DNA of 64,000 bases from Buttiauxella sp. A111. GTDB taxonomy: Bacteria; Pseudomonadota; Gammaproteobacteria; Enterobacterales; Enterobacteriaceae. The notes under the pieces were generated by a model. The model had not been told where the DNA came from and searched no databases. It was given only the letters and a program-made list of their open reading frames with translations. The stretch covers positions 248,001 to 312,000 of the forward strand of contig NZ_BJFN01000002.1 of NCBI RefSeq assembly GCF_014189855.1, in the 5' to 3' direction. Position 1 is the stretch's first letter. Every line of letters begins with the position of its first letter. Shown piece by piece: positions 8,228-17,627 of the stretch. The translations under genes were made by a program, and so were the position numbers.

Positions 8228-9291
8228 GGCAATTTGCCCTCGAATTTCCCGTAATGAGCCATCGCCAGCAATGCGCCAGCCAGCTTGTCCAGCGGCAGAA
8301 TTTTGTGGATGACGTTTTTATCGATGGCAAATTTATTCATGCCGAACACCACAGACGTGGCTTCATCCTGAGCGAACGTTCTGCCACCTTTTTGAAAGAT
8401 GGCATCGATGCCACGGCACCCGTCGCTGCCCATACCGGTCATGATGAGTCCAACCGATTTTTCGCCATACACTTCCGCCACCGACTCCAGCAGCAAGTTA
8501 CAGCTCGGGTGATAGACATCGCTTTCCTGGCGAGGAATGGCGGCTAACCGATGGTGTTTTTTCACGACCAGATGGTGCTCCGGCGGCAGGACATACACGC
8601 GCCCTGCCGTCAAAATGTCATTCTCCTGGGCAAGGCGCACGTCAAGTTCGGTGATGCGGTCCAGCCACTGCACCATGCTTTTCGCAAAGCCGTCTGCAAT
8701 ATGCTGGGCAATAAGAATCGGACAAGGGAAAACCGCAGGCAGCGCCTGCAGTAGTTTGCTCAGTGCCTGTGGCCCGCCCGTTGAACAGGCGATCGCCAAA
8801 ACGTAGGGCCACTCACGATCGAGGGCTACGGCATTTTCTTGAACAGGAAAAATCCTTGGTGACGCGGTTAACGTGTTCCGCAACCCCTGGATATGGCGAA
8901 TCACTTTAACACCGACCAAAATTTCAACCTGCCGATGTAAGTCCCTGACAGCATTTGCCGATGCACCCTGATTAGGAACCACCGCGAGTGCGCCATGTGC
9001 AATAAACTCCATATCCCACTGTGAATCGGGGAAATAGCGCATCACCAGAATGGGGATAGCACAGGTCGCCATAATCGTTTCAATGGTGTCAACGTGACGA
9101 CGATCGGGTTCACCCAGAGCCAAAATCAGCAGATCCGGAGCCATCTTTTGGATCAAGCTCACCGCCAACTCGCGATGTAGCGCCAGCCCGACAACTTCAA
9201 TATTTTTATTGTTCTCAAGCTGCAGGATCAATTCATCCAGCGACGAGTTGCCATGATTGACAATCAGCACACGAATTTTAGGCCTGTTCAT
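8224..9291 (-). CDS. cheB: CheB-type chemoreceptor methylesterase with degenerate receiver (WspF-like)
   Basis: This 355-residue protein has an N-terminal receiver-like domain (about 5-125) and a C-terminal methylesterase domain (about 162-350). The esterase triad looks intact: S170 in ACSTGGP, H197 in AQHIADG and D290 in MTGMGSDG. The receiver is not intact. The acidic pair is replaced by N12-H13 (VLIVNHG), and the phospho-Asp position is A58 in LLILALGEP, where active CheB has a TLDIEMP-like sequence. CheA should therefore be unable to switch it by phosphorylation. The start overlaps the receptor gene by 14 bp. Confidence 0.93.
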   Translation of the reverse strand: MNRPKIRVLIVNHGNSSLDELILQLENNKNIEVVGLALHRELAVSLIQKMAPDLLILALGEPDRRHVDTIETIMATCAIPILVMRYFPDSQWDMEFIAHGALAVVPNQGASANAVRDLHRQVEILVGVKVIRHIQGLRNTLTASPRIFPVQENAVALDREWPYVLAIACSTGGPQALSKLLQALPAVFPCPILIAQHIADGFAKSMVQWLDRITELDVRLAQENDILTAGRVYVLPPEHHLVVKKHHRLAAIPRQESDVYHPSCNLLLESVAEVYGEKSVGLIMTGMGSDGCRGIDAIFQKGGRTFAQDEATSVVFGMNKFAIDKNVIHKILPLDKLAGALLAMAHYGKFEGKLP

Positions 9292-11377
9292 CAGGATTAT
9301 CCGTCAACTTGAATGACTGAGAAGCCTGGTTCAGCTCCTGGGAAAGCTGAGTCATATCCTGGCTGATAGACAGAATGTCATTAATGGATTGCGAGGTATA
9401 ATTACTGGCAACTACGATTTCTCGAAGCGCCATAACAACTTGATTACTTGCGGTTTTCTGCTGCTGTGTCGACAGAGAGATTTGCATCGCAGCCGTAGAG
9501 GTTTGCCCTGCATGAGCCACAATATCGTGTAAACGATCGGCACTAATTTTACAGGCCGTCGTACCGGCTTTGATGCTGTTACTGCCTTTTTCCGCATTGA
9601 GAACCAGTCGATTAATGGCGTTCTGAATTTCGCTGATTTTATTCTCAATCTCATAAGTCGATTCAGTCACCGAATCGGCCAGACGGCGAATTTCGGCTGC
9701 AACCACGGAGAAGCGCTTACCTGATTCACCGGCGCTGGAAGCCTCAAGTGCGGCATTGAACGCGATGAGTTTAGTTTGATCCGCAACGCTATTGATAATG
9801 ACCATTACACGGCTGATTTCTTTAGACTTATTACCGAGCTTCATGATCTCATGCATACTTTGCTGGTTGTCGCTGTCGATATCCGCCATGCGATTGAGCA
9901 ACTCGGCCATCGACTCAGAACCGTTGTTACAGTCATCAAGCGTGACATTGGCGATATCTACCACCGCACGAGAATGTTCTGCAATCTGCGTTGAAGAGGC
10001 GGAAAGCTCTTCCATGGTCGACGTAATTTCAGCCACCGAGGATGACGTTTGCACACTGGTAGAGGCCTGGCCGTCGACCGCTTCGGTAATTTTTAAAGCC
10101 GCCTTATGCACATGTTTCGCGTGGGAAACCACATCTCCAACCAGCGAATGTAATGAATATCGCATCTTTTCATTGGCGAGAAGCAGGTCACCAATTTCAT
10201 CATTATGGTCAACGTGAATATCCGCCGTGAGATCGCCCTGAGCAATAGATTGCGAAATTTTAAGCACGTTATTTAGACGGTCTGAAATCAGGAAACGGCT
10301 AGCGATCGCAATTAACAGCAGAATAATTGGCATCAATATCACACTGAAAACCAACAGCGCATTACGAACAAGAATGCTACTTCTGGCGACATCATCGACA
10401 TAACACGTGGTACCAATTATCCAGTTGATGCCGTCAATGTGCTCAAATACCGTTAGTTTTTTACGCGGTGCCGCGCCATAGGTATTGACCGTATCGTAAT
10501 AAATGGTTCCCGCTTTACGCGCCAGCATATCGCCAAAATATTTAAAGCCATGGGCATCGGTAGTATTTTGCACCTGCTGATTAGCCAATGTCGGGTGCGC
10601 AATCATCATCCCTGGCATGAATCCGGCATCTAATACAAATGCAAAGCCATCATCGCCAATATGAACAGCCAGCAGTTGTTTAATCACGGGTTGCAAAGCG
10701 AGTTTGACATCAAAACCGATCGCTACAGCGCCCACGACCTGACCATATTTATCTGCAATAGGTTCGTAGTGGCTTATAAATTGTTTGCCATACAACACCA
10801 CGACACCCGAATAAGGTTTATTTTTTATCAGCTCGGCCATCGCGGGGTTGTCATGGCTCAAGACCGTTGATGTCGCCATTCTGCCTTCACTGCCCTGCAA
10901 GGACGTGTTGACGCGAACAAACTCCTCGCCCTGACGTACAAATGTTGAGGTGAAAATGGTGGTTAATTCGCTAAATTTAATATTGGTATGCCCATCACTT
11001 AATAACGCTTTTAATTCTTCTGCATCCATAGTGCGTAGCGGTTTGGAACTGACGTTCTGATAATTGTTAATATAAATATTGCTATAACGTTCAGCGTCGC
11101 CCATCAACCTTTTATATTCGGTGTTGATATCGTTGTGGAAGATGCGCGTATTGGCCGCAATGGATTCCAACGCATTGTTTTGCAACTGCGTGGATAAATA
11201 GGAGGAAAGTATAAAAGATGCGCCGATCAACAGTATTGAAATAAAAAATACCAGCACCAGCCCCAGCTTCATGGCGACACCAACATGAAACGTACGCAAC
11301 CATGCTTTCAGACCACGATCCGCATTATTTGAATATTCAACTTCGCCATGGCGATTGAATTTAAAAAAGTTACTCAT
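9278..11377 (-). CDS. Methyl-accepting chemotaxis protein with double-Cache periplasmic sensor (WspA position)
   Basis: This 699-residue receptor has a cytoplasmic N-tail, TM1 about 38-60, and a periplasmic domain 61-337 of the Cache_3-Cache_2 type (YSGVVVLYGKQFISHYEPI then a second GDDGFAFVLDAGF half). TM2 is about 338-362, followed by HAMP (about 360-412) and a long signalling coiled coil. The hairpin tip is QTKLIAFNAALEASSAGE, a variant of the usual QTNLLALNAAIEAARAGE, so its CheA/CheW contact surface may be private to this cluster. There is no C-terminal CheR-docking pentapeptide. It heads the che block and lies 51 bp after the PdeF-like gene on the same strand. The ligand is not identifiable from sequence. 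Confidence 0.94.
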   Translation of the reverse strand: MSNFFKFNRHGEVEYSNNADRGLKAWLRTFHVGVAMKLGLVLVFFISILLIGASFILSSYLSTQLQNNALESIAANTRIFHNDINTEYKRLMGDAERYSNIYINNYQNVSSKPLRTMDAEELKALLSDGHTNIKFSELTTIFTSTFVRQGEEFVRVNTSLQGSEGRMATSTVLSHDNPAMAELIKNKPYSGVVVLYGKQFISHYEPIADKYGQVVGAVAIGFDVKLALQPVIKQLLAVHIGDDGFAFVLDAGFMPGMMIAHPTLANQQVQNTTDAHGFKYFGDMLARKAGTIYYDTVNTYGAAPRKKLTVFEHIDGINWIIGTTCYVDDVARSSILVRNALLVFSVILMPIILLLIAIASRFLISDRLNNVLKISQSIAQGDLTADIHVDHNDEIGDLLLANEKMRYSLHSLVGDVVSHAKHVHKAALKITEAVDGQASTSVQTSSSVAEITSTMEELSASSTQIAEHSRAVVDIANVTLDDCNNGSESMAELLNRMADIDSDNQQSMHEIMKLGNKSKEISRVMVIINSVADQTKLIAFNAALEASSAGESGKRFSVVAAEIRRLADSVTESTYEIENKISEIQNAINRLVLNAEKGSNSIKAGTTACKISADRLHDIVAHAGQTSTAAMQISLSTQQQKTASNQVVMALREIVVASNYTSQSINDILSISQDMTQLSQELNQASQSFKLTDNPDEQA

Positions 11378-11427
11378 GGGTTTCCAATTTTATGTTGATG
11401 TAAATTTATTAACATACCCGAGCAGCT

Positions 11428-13632
11428 TCAAGGGCGATGGGTATCGAGTGACAATAGCGGTACAGGCTTACCAATGTGATAACCCTGAAGCCAATCCACG
11501 TTCATTCTTTCCAGGCAACGTTGAATATTTTCATTTTCAACATACTCAGCCACCACCTGCATATTTTTCATTTTTGCCACATGGCAAAAAGACTCCACAA
11601 TGTAGTGGCTGACTTCACTCTCGGTAATTTCACGAATAAACGAACCGTCTATTTTCAAAATATCTGCACTGACATCGCGTAATCGGGCATGGCTGGAAAA
11701 ACCGGTGCCAAAGTCATCAATCGCCACCCGACAGCCGAGGCTTTTGAGCGCGCGCACCGTGTTCTGCGACTGTTCGGTATCGGATAGCGCGTCAGCTTCG
11801 GTTATCTCAAAGATGATCCGATGCGGATCGACGCCAAACTGGGTTAGCAGTAACTGAACGTCGTGAACAAAACTGGCACGACACACCGTGACCGGAGCCA
11901 GGTTAATGGAGAAGCAGCGATCCGGGTGCTGCTGCATGGTTTTTAGCGTATTTCTGATCACCCAAAAATCGATGTCCGGTGCCAGTCCTGCTTCGGTCGC
12001 CACAGGCAAAAACCTGTCCGGCGGAATAAAGCGCCCTTCTTCATCCAGCATACGCAGCAGGATCTCGTGATAGCGTTCTTCCCCACGCGTGCTGACAATG
12101 GGTTGCGCCATTAACACGAATGCATCGTTATCCAGTGTCTTCTGAAGCACCGTGCGAATGTCCGTTCGCCCCACGATATAGCTTTCCAGAATGCGGCTGG
12201 ACTGCGCTTCGAGGTTTTCAGGTTTGCCATTAACCAGCGACAGTCCCGACACAATTCCCAGCTTACCGGTCAGGCTGTAAACGTCATTACAGAACTGCGT
12301 TGCCCGGCAATAACCGAGCCCACTGCGAAAACCAAGCTGCTGATTGTTATGTGAATAACGAAACGTATTGGCTGATTTATACAGCAGGCTGAGTCTTCCC
12401 CAACTCGGTTCGTTGAGTTTAAGCAGCAGACCATAACCCGCGTGGTAATAAATTTTTTCTTCGCCCTTCAGTTGGTTACGCAGAAATTCAGCAAGCTTTT
12501 TTTGGTATCTCGCCCGAAAGTGCAAACCGTAACGGCGTGAGAACAGCTCCATTTCTGGCACCTGAATCAGGCAAACCGTGGAGTGTGGCGACGCTTTGAT
12601 ATCCGCCTTCAACGCGCGAAGGTTCGGCATGTTGGTCATCGGGTCGGTTAACCCCATATCCAACAGTTGCTCAAAACGTAACTTATTGAATCTGGACAAT
12701 ACCCCCATGATGACGATGGTCAGCGTAAAGACAAAAATAGCCGTAGATACCAGCACCTGGTGCAGCATGTAATCATCGTTCAGGGTGATATAGTTTTCGT
12801 TATTCTTGCCCAACACGATAAGCATCACCGTCCAGAACGGGACGGTGAAGATATAGCCGATACGAACCGCGCTCCAGAGCATCAACGGGAAGATAAGAAT
12901 CAGGCTGTAGAAAGTAAAAAAGACGTTATTTTTTAATGGCATGTTGAGACAGACCATTAAAATAAGCAGCGATGCGGCCCAGGCAAGAAAACGGGTGTAA
13001 CCTACGTTTTCAGAGAACTGCGCCGCGATAGACTTCAGGCACACCGCTGCATATTTCGGGCTGCAGATAACCCTTAACACGGTATAAAACAAGGGAATGC
13101 CCGTGACACAACCGTTCATCACGCCCTGGATTCTGACCAGCGTCTGCGCGTTAAAAACATGTTCAAACACCATCCCTGGATAAAGATGCGTCCGGGTAAC
13201 CAGGAAAATCACCTCCCTGAAACCGGTATAGAGCAACGCATTACACAAGCACAGCCAGATGATTCTTTGGGTGGTCAGCGTGATGCAACCAAAGCTTGAT
13301 GGGCTACGCCAACCGGTGCTTTTGGCATAGATTGCGTAGCTAATCAGCGCTGCGGCCAGATAGACGAGCAGTTCCCGGGTGTCAGTGAGTGGGCGGAATA
13401 ACACAGAGCAAACAATGAGTAGAATCAGGCCGGGGATGGCCCGATAGCCGAACAGCACCAACACCGCGGAGATGGCGGCTAATTCCAGGTCATAGACCAC
13501 CAGAACTCGCCCATCGGCAATAATATGGCTGCTGAGCAGCTGCGCTAGTGCGTAAAGCAGGCAAGGGAGAATTAACGGTAAACCCCACCGTTTATTGGTA
13601 TGCGCTGTACTATCGCTCGCTATAGAGTCCAA
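11428..13632 (-). CDS. Membrane c-di-GMP phosphodiesterase, PdeF/YfgF-like (MASE1-like, degenerate GGDEF, EAL)
   Basis: This 734-residue protein has about eight hydrophobic segments in residues 15-325 (a MASE1-like sensor). A degenerate GGDEF domain follows, with HAGYG where GGDEF should be. The EAL domain (about 495-725) has HEILLRM for the EAL motif, DDFGTGFSS near 638 and a final LQGYHIGKP. The catalytic Glu and Asp pair remain, so hydrolysis of c-di-GMP to pGpG is likely. The layout matches E. coli PdeF/YfgF, and a closer relative lies at 45405-47618. No ATG is available in frame; the start used is TTG at 13632, and the homologous RWGLPLILP begins about residue 15, so the start is close. 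It is probably the first gene of the minus-strand operon. Confidence 0.9.
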   Translation of the reverse strand: MDSIASDSTAHTNKRWGLPLILPCLLYALAQLLSSHIIADGRVLVVYDLELAAISAVLVLFGYRAIPGLILLIVCSVLFRPLTDTRELLVYLAAALISYAIYAKSTGWRSPSSFGCITLTTQRIIWLCLCNALLYTGFREVIFLVTRTHLYPGMVFEHVFNAQTLVRIQGVMNGCVTGIPLFYTVLRVICSPKYAAVCLKSIAAQFSENVGYTRFLAWAASLLILMVCLNMPLKNNVFFTFYSLILIFPLMLWSAVRIGYIFTVPFWTVMLIVLGKNNENYITLNDDYMLHQVLVSTAIFVFTLTIVIMGVLSRFNKLRFEQLLDMGLTDPMTNMPNLRALKADIKASPHSTVCLIQVPEMELFSRRYGLHFRARYQKKLAEFLRNQLKGEEKIYYHAGYGLLLKLNEPSWGRLSLLYKSANTFRYSHNNQQLGFRSGLGYCRATQFCNDVYSLTGKLGIVSGLSLVNGKPENLEAQSSRILESYIVGRTDIRTVLQKTLDNDAFVLMAQPIVSTRGEERYHEILLRMLDEEGRFIPPDRFLPVATEAGLAPDIDFWVIRNTLKTMQQHPDRCFSINLAPVTVCRASFVHDVQLLLTQFGVDPHRIIFEITEADALSDTEQSQNTVRALKSLGCRVAIDDFGTGFSSHARLRDVSADILKIDGSFIREITESEVSHYIVESFCHVAKMKNMQVVAEYVENENIQRCLERMNVDWLQGYHIGKPVPLLSLDTHRP

Positions 13633-13940
13633 GAATTTAACCCGTTTTGTATGCTTCAGTGTGCTATTTATGTGATGTGGAGAGTGTATTTCTTGTTGGA
13701 TAAAATCTTGCAGATGACATAATTAAATAAAAAAAATACCGTAATAAATTAACATCCACGATAAAAACAAAGTGGACACTCATACTTTTACATTAGCCTG
13801 AGCACAAACAAATCATTAACAATCATCATTGGTTATTTTTAATATTTTATGGTGACCTGATAACGAGTAAAAACCACAGTCATTGTTTAATCATTTTTAA
13901 TTGTATGCAGTTTCCGCTCAAAAAAGAACAGCCACTTATA

Positions 13941-13962
13941 GGTAAAAATGGACATTTTCACC
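13941..13962. promoter_or_regulatory. Candidate operator: 22-bp inverted repeat
   Basis: The arms are GGTaAAAATG and CATTTTcACC around a central GA. The sequence AATGGACATT inside it also occurs at 35901-35910, upstream of the adhesin and secretion genes. This suggests a shared regulator binding site. No known consensus was recognised, and the assignment is inference. Confidence 0.35.
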
Positions 13963-14356
13963 GTGTGATTTTTATAATAAATCCACACAAAATTAAAATG
14001 CAACACACTGAAAAATAAAGAAATAATAAAGACAACCAATAACCAATAATTCTTTTATTTTGATTATTGAAGGACAAAGACACATCGTGCTTAAGATGTT
14101 TATTTAATGGCAACACTAAAGAGAATCAATCAACACTACAATTAGCGTTTAATATACATACTTTATGATTGACTTGCCCCCCTCCGTTATCTATAGTCCC
14201 GCCGCGTGTTTTTACCTTTATTTATTCACTCAGCAATTATGTAACATAACGGTTCATTATTGTTGACGCGACGTCTGACTCTCTTCATAAAAAAATCACA
14301 TAAAAGCAACAGCCAGACAATAAATAGTATTGAGTTAATTGAGAACTTTAATTCAT

Positions 14357-14481
<125 letters not shown>

Positions 14482-14509
14482 GAGTCATTTTTTAGGAAAC
14501 TGACAATCC

Positions 14510-16705
14510 GTGGCTAAAAGTTTTTTGTCGCTGAAAAGCGTAAAAGGTTGGCACCATTCTATTGCAGGGAAAATTACCCAATTTTTGCTGGTGGGTATCC
14601 TTATTGCGTTTGGTGCAGGCGCCTGTGCCGGTTGGGGGCTGATTGACAGCTTCTCTTACCAGCAATGGGTCCACCAGGCTGAAGCGAATGCTCAGATAAT
14701 GACGTACATCGTGCGTAACGTTTATACCAATGTCGCAGTAGGAACCAGTTCAACCGGGCAAATTACGCGGATTGTTTCTGAACACAAATTGGGTGATGCG
14801 GATTCCGTCATTCAAACCGGTTATAACCCTGTCGATGTGCTGGCGCTGGCTTCGGTACAAACCCGTAACCCGACCTGGCTTTTCCTTTATACGCCTGAAG
14901 TCGGCTTTCTGGGCATTAGCAACAGCTCCGAATCCCAGGAAGCGAAGATCACCTTCAAAGGACACCGTGCCACCGATGTCCTGGCGAATGACTACATCGG
15001 TTTTGCTTCCATCGATGGCAAAGAGTGCTTTATCAGCGCCGTCCCAATTCTCACGCCTTCCGGCGAAATCCTGGGCAGTTTGGTCAGCAGTATTGGCAAT
15101 AAAAGCCAGCTGTATGCGGCTTATGACGCAATGCTGAAGAAAACCCTGGTTATCCTGGCGCTGATTTTACTGGGGACGTTGGCACTGGTGACCTTGTTTA
15201 TGCGTCGACTTTTCCGCCCCGTCCCGCTGCTGATTAACTCTTTGACGCGCATTGCTCATGAGCAGACCGATCACATTACCCCTTATTTAGATCAAGATGA
15301 CGAAATCGGCAGATTAGCGGCAGCCATTGAAAAACTCCGTATTGCGATGGTGGAACGTGATTACCTGCAACGCATGCAGGATATGTCGCAAAAAATGGAA
15401 TACATGGCGCACCATGACTCGCTGACGGGCTTCCCGAACCGTGCTTCCTTTAGTCAGGCGCTGGATAAATGTATCCGTGAAATGAGTCAGAACGGGCAGT
15501 TATTCAATCTGCTGCTGATTGACCTCGATAACTTTAAACCGGTGAATGACACCTTCGGCCACTCTGCCGGGGATGAAGTCCTTATCGGCGTTGCACAGCG
15601 CCTGTCCCTGCTGTTAGGCCCTATGGATTTTGCCGCGCGCTTAGGCGGTGATGAATTTGCCATTTTGCAGTACGTGAAGTCAGACAATTGCCAGGAAGCC
15701 GGGGCGCTGTCGCAGAAAATTGTACGGGCATTGAGTATTCCATTTACCTACGGCACAAATTCCTTTGCCATTAGTTGTAGCGTCGGAATTGTCACCGCTC
15801 CGTCTCAGGGGATGAGTGCGACGACGCTGATGATTAACGCCGACCTCGCCTTGTATGCCTCAAAACATAGCGGACGTGGCTGCTACCACTTCTTTGAAGA
15901 CGGTATGATGATGAAGCACACCAACAGCGTGTTTGTGAATCAGGAAATCATCAACGGTATTGATAACAATGAGTTCGTGCTGCACTACCAGCCGATTATC
16001 GATCTGGAAAGTGAAACGGTTTGTGGTTATGAATCTCTGATCCGCTGGAACCATCCGACCAAGGGTCTTATTTATCCTGACTACTTTATTAATATTGCCG
16101 AAGAGTCAGGTCTGATTATCCGTCTGGGTGAGTGGATTATCCGCGAATCCTGTCGAGCCGCCGCTAAGTGGCCAGAATCAATTAAAGTTGCGGTTAACAT
16201 TTCGGCTTATCAATTACATAGCCCAGGTTTGATTGATATTATTGTTGATGCTCTGAAGCAAAGCGGTCTGGCAGCAAATCGTCTGGAAATTGAAGTGACT
16301 GAATCGGAAAAACTCGAACAGTCAATTGCGCTACCAGTATTCAAGAAAATACATAAGATGGGTATTTCCATTGCCATGGATGACCTTGGCACCGGATATG
16401 CGGCGCTGGATTACCTGCTTATTTATCCGTTTACGCGCATTAAAATTGCCCGCACGCTGATTATGAAACTGGAGCAAGAGAGTGCCAGCCAATATCTGGT
16501 GGTGATGCTGATTCAATTTGCCAGGAAATATGGCATGAGCGTGACAGCTGAAGGGGTGGAGACCGAGCAACAACGTTCGATTTTACGCCGTATTTCTTGC
16601 CAGAATGTCCAGGGCTACTATTACAGCCGACCGTTGCCAGAAAAAGATCTCGAGCCGACGTTTGGTAATAAAGTTATCGACGGGGAGGTTTGCGATGCGC
16701 TGTAA
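14510..16705 (+). CDS. Membrane-bound GGDEF-EAL protein with periplasmic sensor domain
   Basis: This 731-residue protein has TM1 about 22-48, a periplasmic single-Cache-like domain (about 49-207), TM2 about 208-230, and HAMP (about 230-285). The GGDEF domain (about 300-465) has LGGDEF near 377-382. The EAL domain (about 475-715) has YESLIRW near 507, MDDLGTGYAALD and AEGVET. The I-site is GPMD rather than RxxD. Both catalytic motifs look usable, so the protein may make or break c-di-GMP depending on input. The start is GTG with TTTAGGA upstream. It begins an operon whose next two genes encode periplasmic binding proteins, which could be its ligand-sensing partners. Confidence 0.92.
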   Translation: MAKSFLSLKSVKGWHHSIAGKITQFLLVGILIAFGAGACAGWGLIDSFSYQQWVHQAEANAQIMTYIVRNVYTNVAVGTSSTGQITRIVSEHKLGDADSVIQTGYNPVDVLALASVQTRNPTWLFLYTPEVGFLGISNSSESQEAKITFKGHRATDVLANDYIGFASIDGKECFISAVPILTPSGEILGSLVSSIGNKSQLYAAYDAMLKKTLVILALILLGTLALVTLFMRRLFRPVPLLINSLTRIAHEQTDHITPYLDQDDEIGRLAAAIEKLRIAMVERDYLQRMQDMSQKMEYMAHHDSLTGFPNRASFSQALDKCIREMSQNGQLFNLLLIDLDNFKPVNDTFGHSAGDEVLIGVAQRLSLLLGPMDFAARLGGDEFAILQYVKSDNCQEAGALSQKIVRALSIPFTYGTNSFAISCSVGIVTAPSQGMSATTLMINADLALYASKHSGRGCYHFFEDGMMMKHTNSVFVNQEIINGIDNNEFVLHYQPIIDLESETVCGYESLIRWNHPTKGLIYPDYFINIAEESGLIIRLGEWIIRESCRAAAKWPESIKVAVNISAYQLHSPGLIDIIVDALKQSGLAANRLEIEVTESEKLEQSIALPVFKKIHKMGISIAMDDLGTGYAALDYLLIYPFTRIKIARTLIMKLEQESASQYLVVMLIQFARKYGMSVTAEGVETEQQRSILRRISCQNVQGYYYSRPLPEKDLEPTFGNKVIDGEVCDAL

Positions 16706-17627
16706 ATCAATCTGTTATCAATTAATCTCACTATTGATGCTGATAGGGTTTAGCACCACAGCGTGCTATGCACACGGCGCGCATAGCAAGAAAACCCTTG
16801 AGAGGATCGCTGAGACGAAGACCATTACCCTCGGTTATCAGGATGATGCCTTCCCGTTTTCCTATATCGAGTCTCAAAAACCGGCGGGCTATACCATCGA
16901 TATTTGTAATAAAATCGTGGATGACATTAAAGCTAAACTGAAGATAAAAGATCTTAACGTTCGTTGGATCAAAAGCAGCACGGCCTCACAGTTTGTTTTA
17001 ATTAAAAACCATGCCACAGACATGATGTGCATCCCTGCTTTTTACTCGGAATTACGTCATCAGCAAGCGGAGTTCACCCTTCCCTTCTTTTTCTCAAGCA
17101 CTCGGTTTATTACACGTAAAAACAACAGTACTAACACCATTAAAGAGTTAGCAGGCCATAGTGTGTTAGTGAAAAGTGGCACCATTTATGTTGAACAATT
17201 GCATCAACTGAATAAAACAAACGATCTCAACCTCAATATAGAGCTCGATAATAGTAATAACGCCGCCTTCCACAGCATACAAACGGGGGAATTACCGGCC
17301 CTTATTTCCAGTTACGTGCTGCTTAAAGGAATGATCGCGCTCTCTCCAGACCCTGAAGACTTTGAAATATCGAATGAGGTTTTTAGCCAACCGATTCCTG
17401 CCGGGCTGCTTTTGCCATTGGATGATCCCGAGTTTAAACGCGTCGTCGACGATTCAATGAGTAAGATCCTCACCAGCAAAGACTTTGCCAAACTTTATCA
17501 AAAGTGGTTCATGTCACCGATACCGCCGAAAGCCATCAATCTCAATATACCTATGTCGACTGCACTAAAAGCATTGATCGCAACAACATCAAACCATGCG
17601 AACGAAAATGAAAAATTTATTGAATAA
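16695..17627 (+). CDS. Periplasmic solute-binding protein, amino-acid-binding type (SBP_bac_3)
   Basis: This 310-residue protein starts at the ATG at 16695, preceded by GGGGAGG and overlapping the end of the upstream gene by 11 bp. A signal peptide (about 1-27, ending ACYAHG) is followed by a type II periplasmic binding fold. Family marks are ITLGYQDDAFPFSYIE, PAGYTIDICNKIV, and the second-lobe start KELAGHSVLVKSGTIY. Such proteins usually deliver polar amino acids to ABC importers or present ligand to membrane receptors. No permease or ATPase gene is nearby. The operon context favours a sensory role with the GGDEF-EAL protein just upstream. The ligand is unknown. Confidence 0.9.
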   Translation: MRCKSICYQLISLLMLIGFSTTACYAHGAHSKKTLERIAETKTITLGYQDDAFPFSYIESQKPAGYTIDICNKIVDDIKAKLKIKDLNVRWIKSSTASQFVLIKNHATDMMCIPAFYSELRHQQAEFTLPFFFSSTRFITRKNNSTNTIKELAGHSVLVKSGTIYVEQLHQLNKTNDLNLNIELDNSNNAAFHSIQTGELPALISSYVLLKGMIALSPDPEDFEISNEVFSQPIPAGLLLPLDDPEFKRVVDDSMSKILTSKDFAKLYQKWFMSPIPPKAINLNIPMSTALKALIATTSNHANENEKFIE

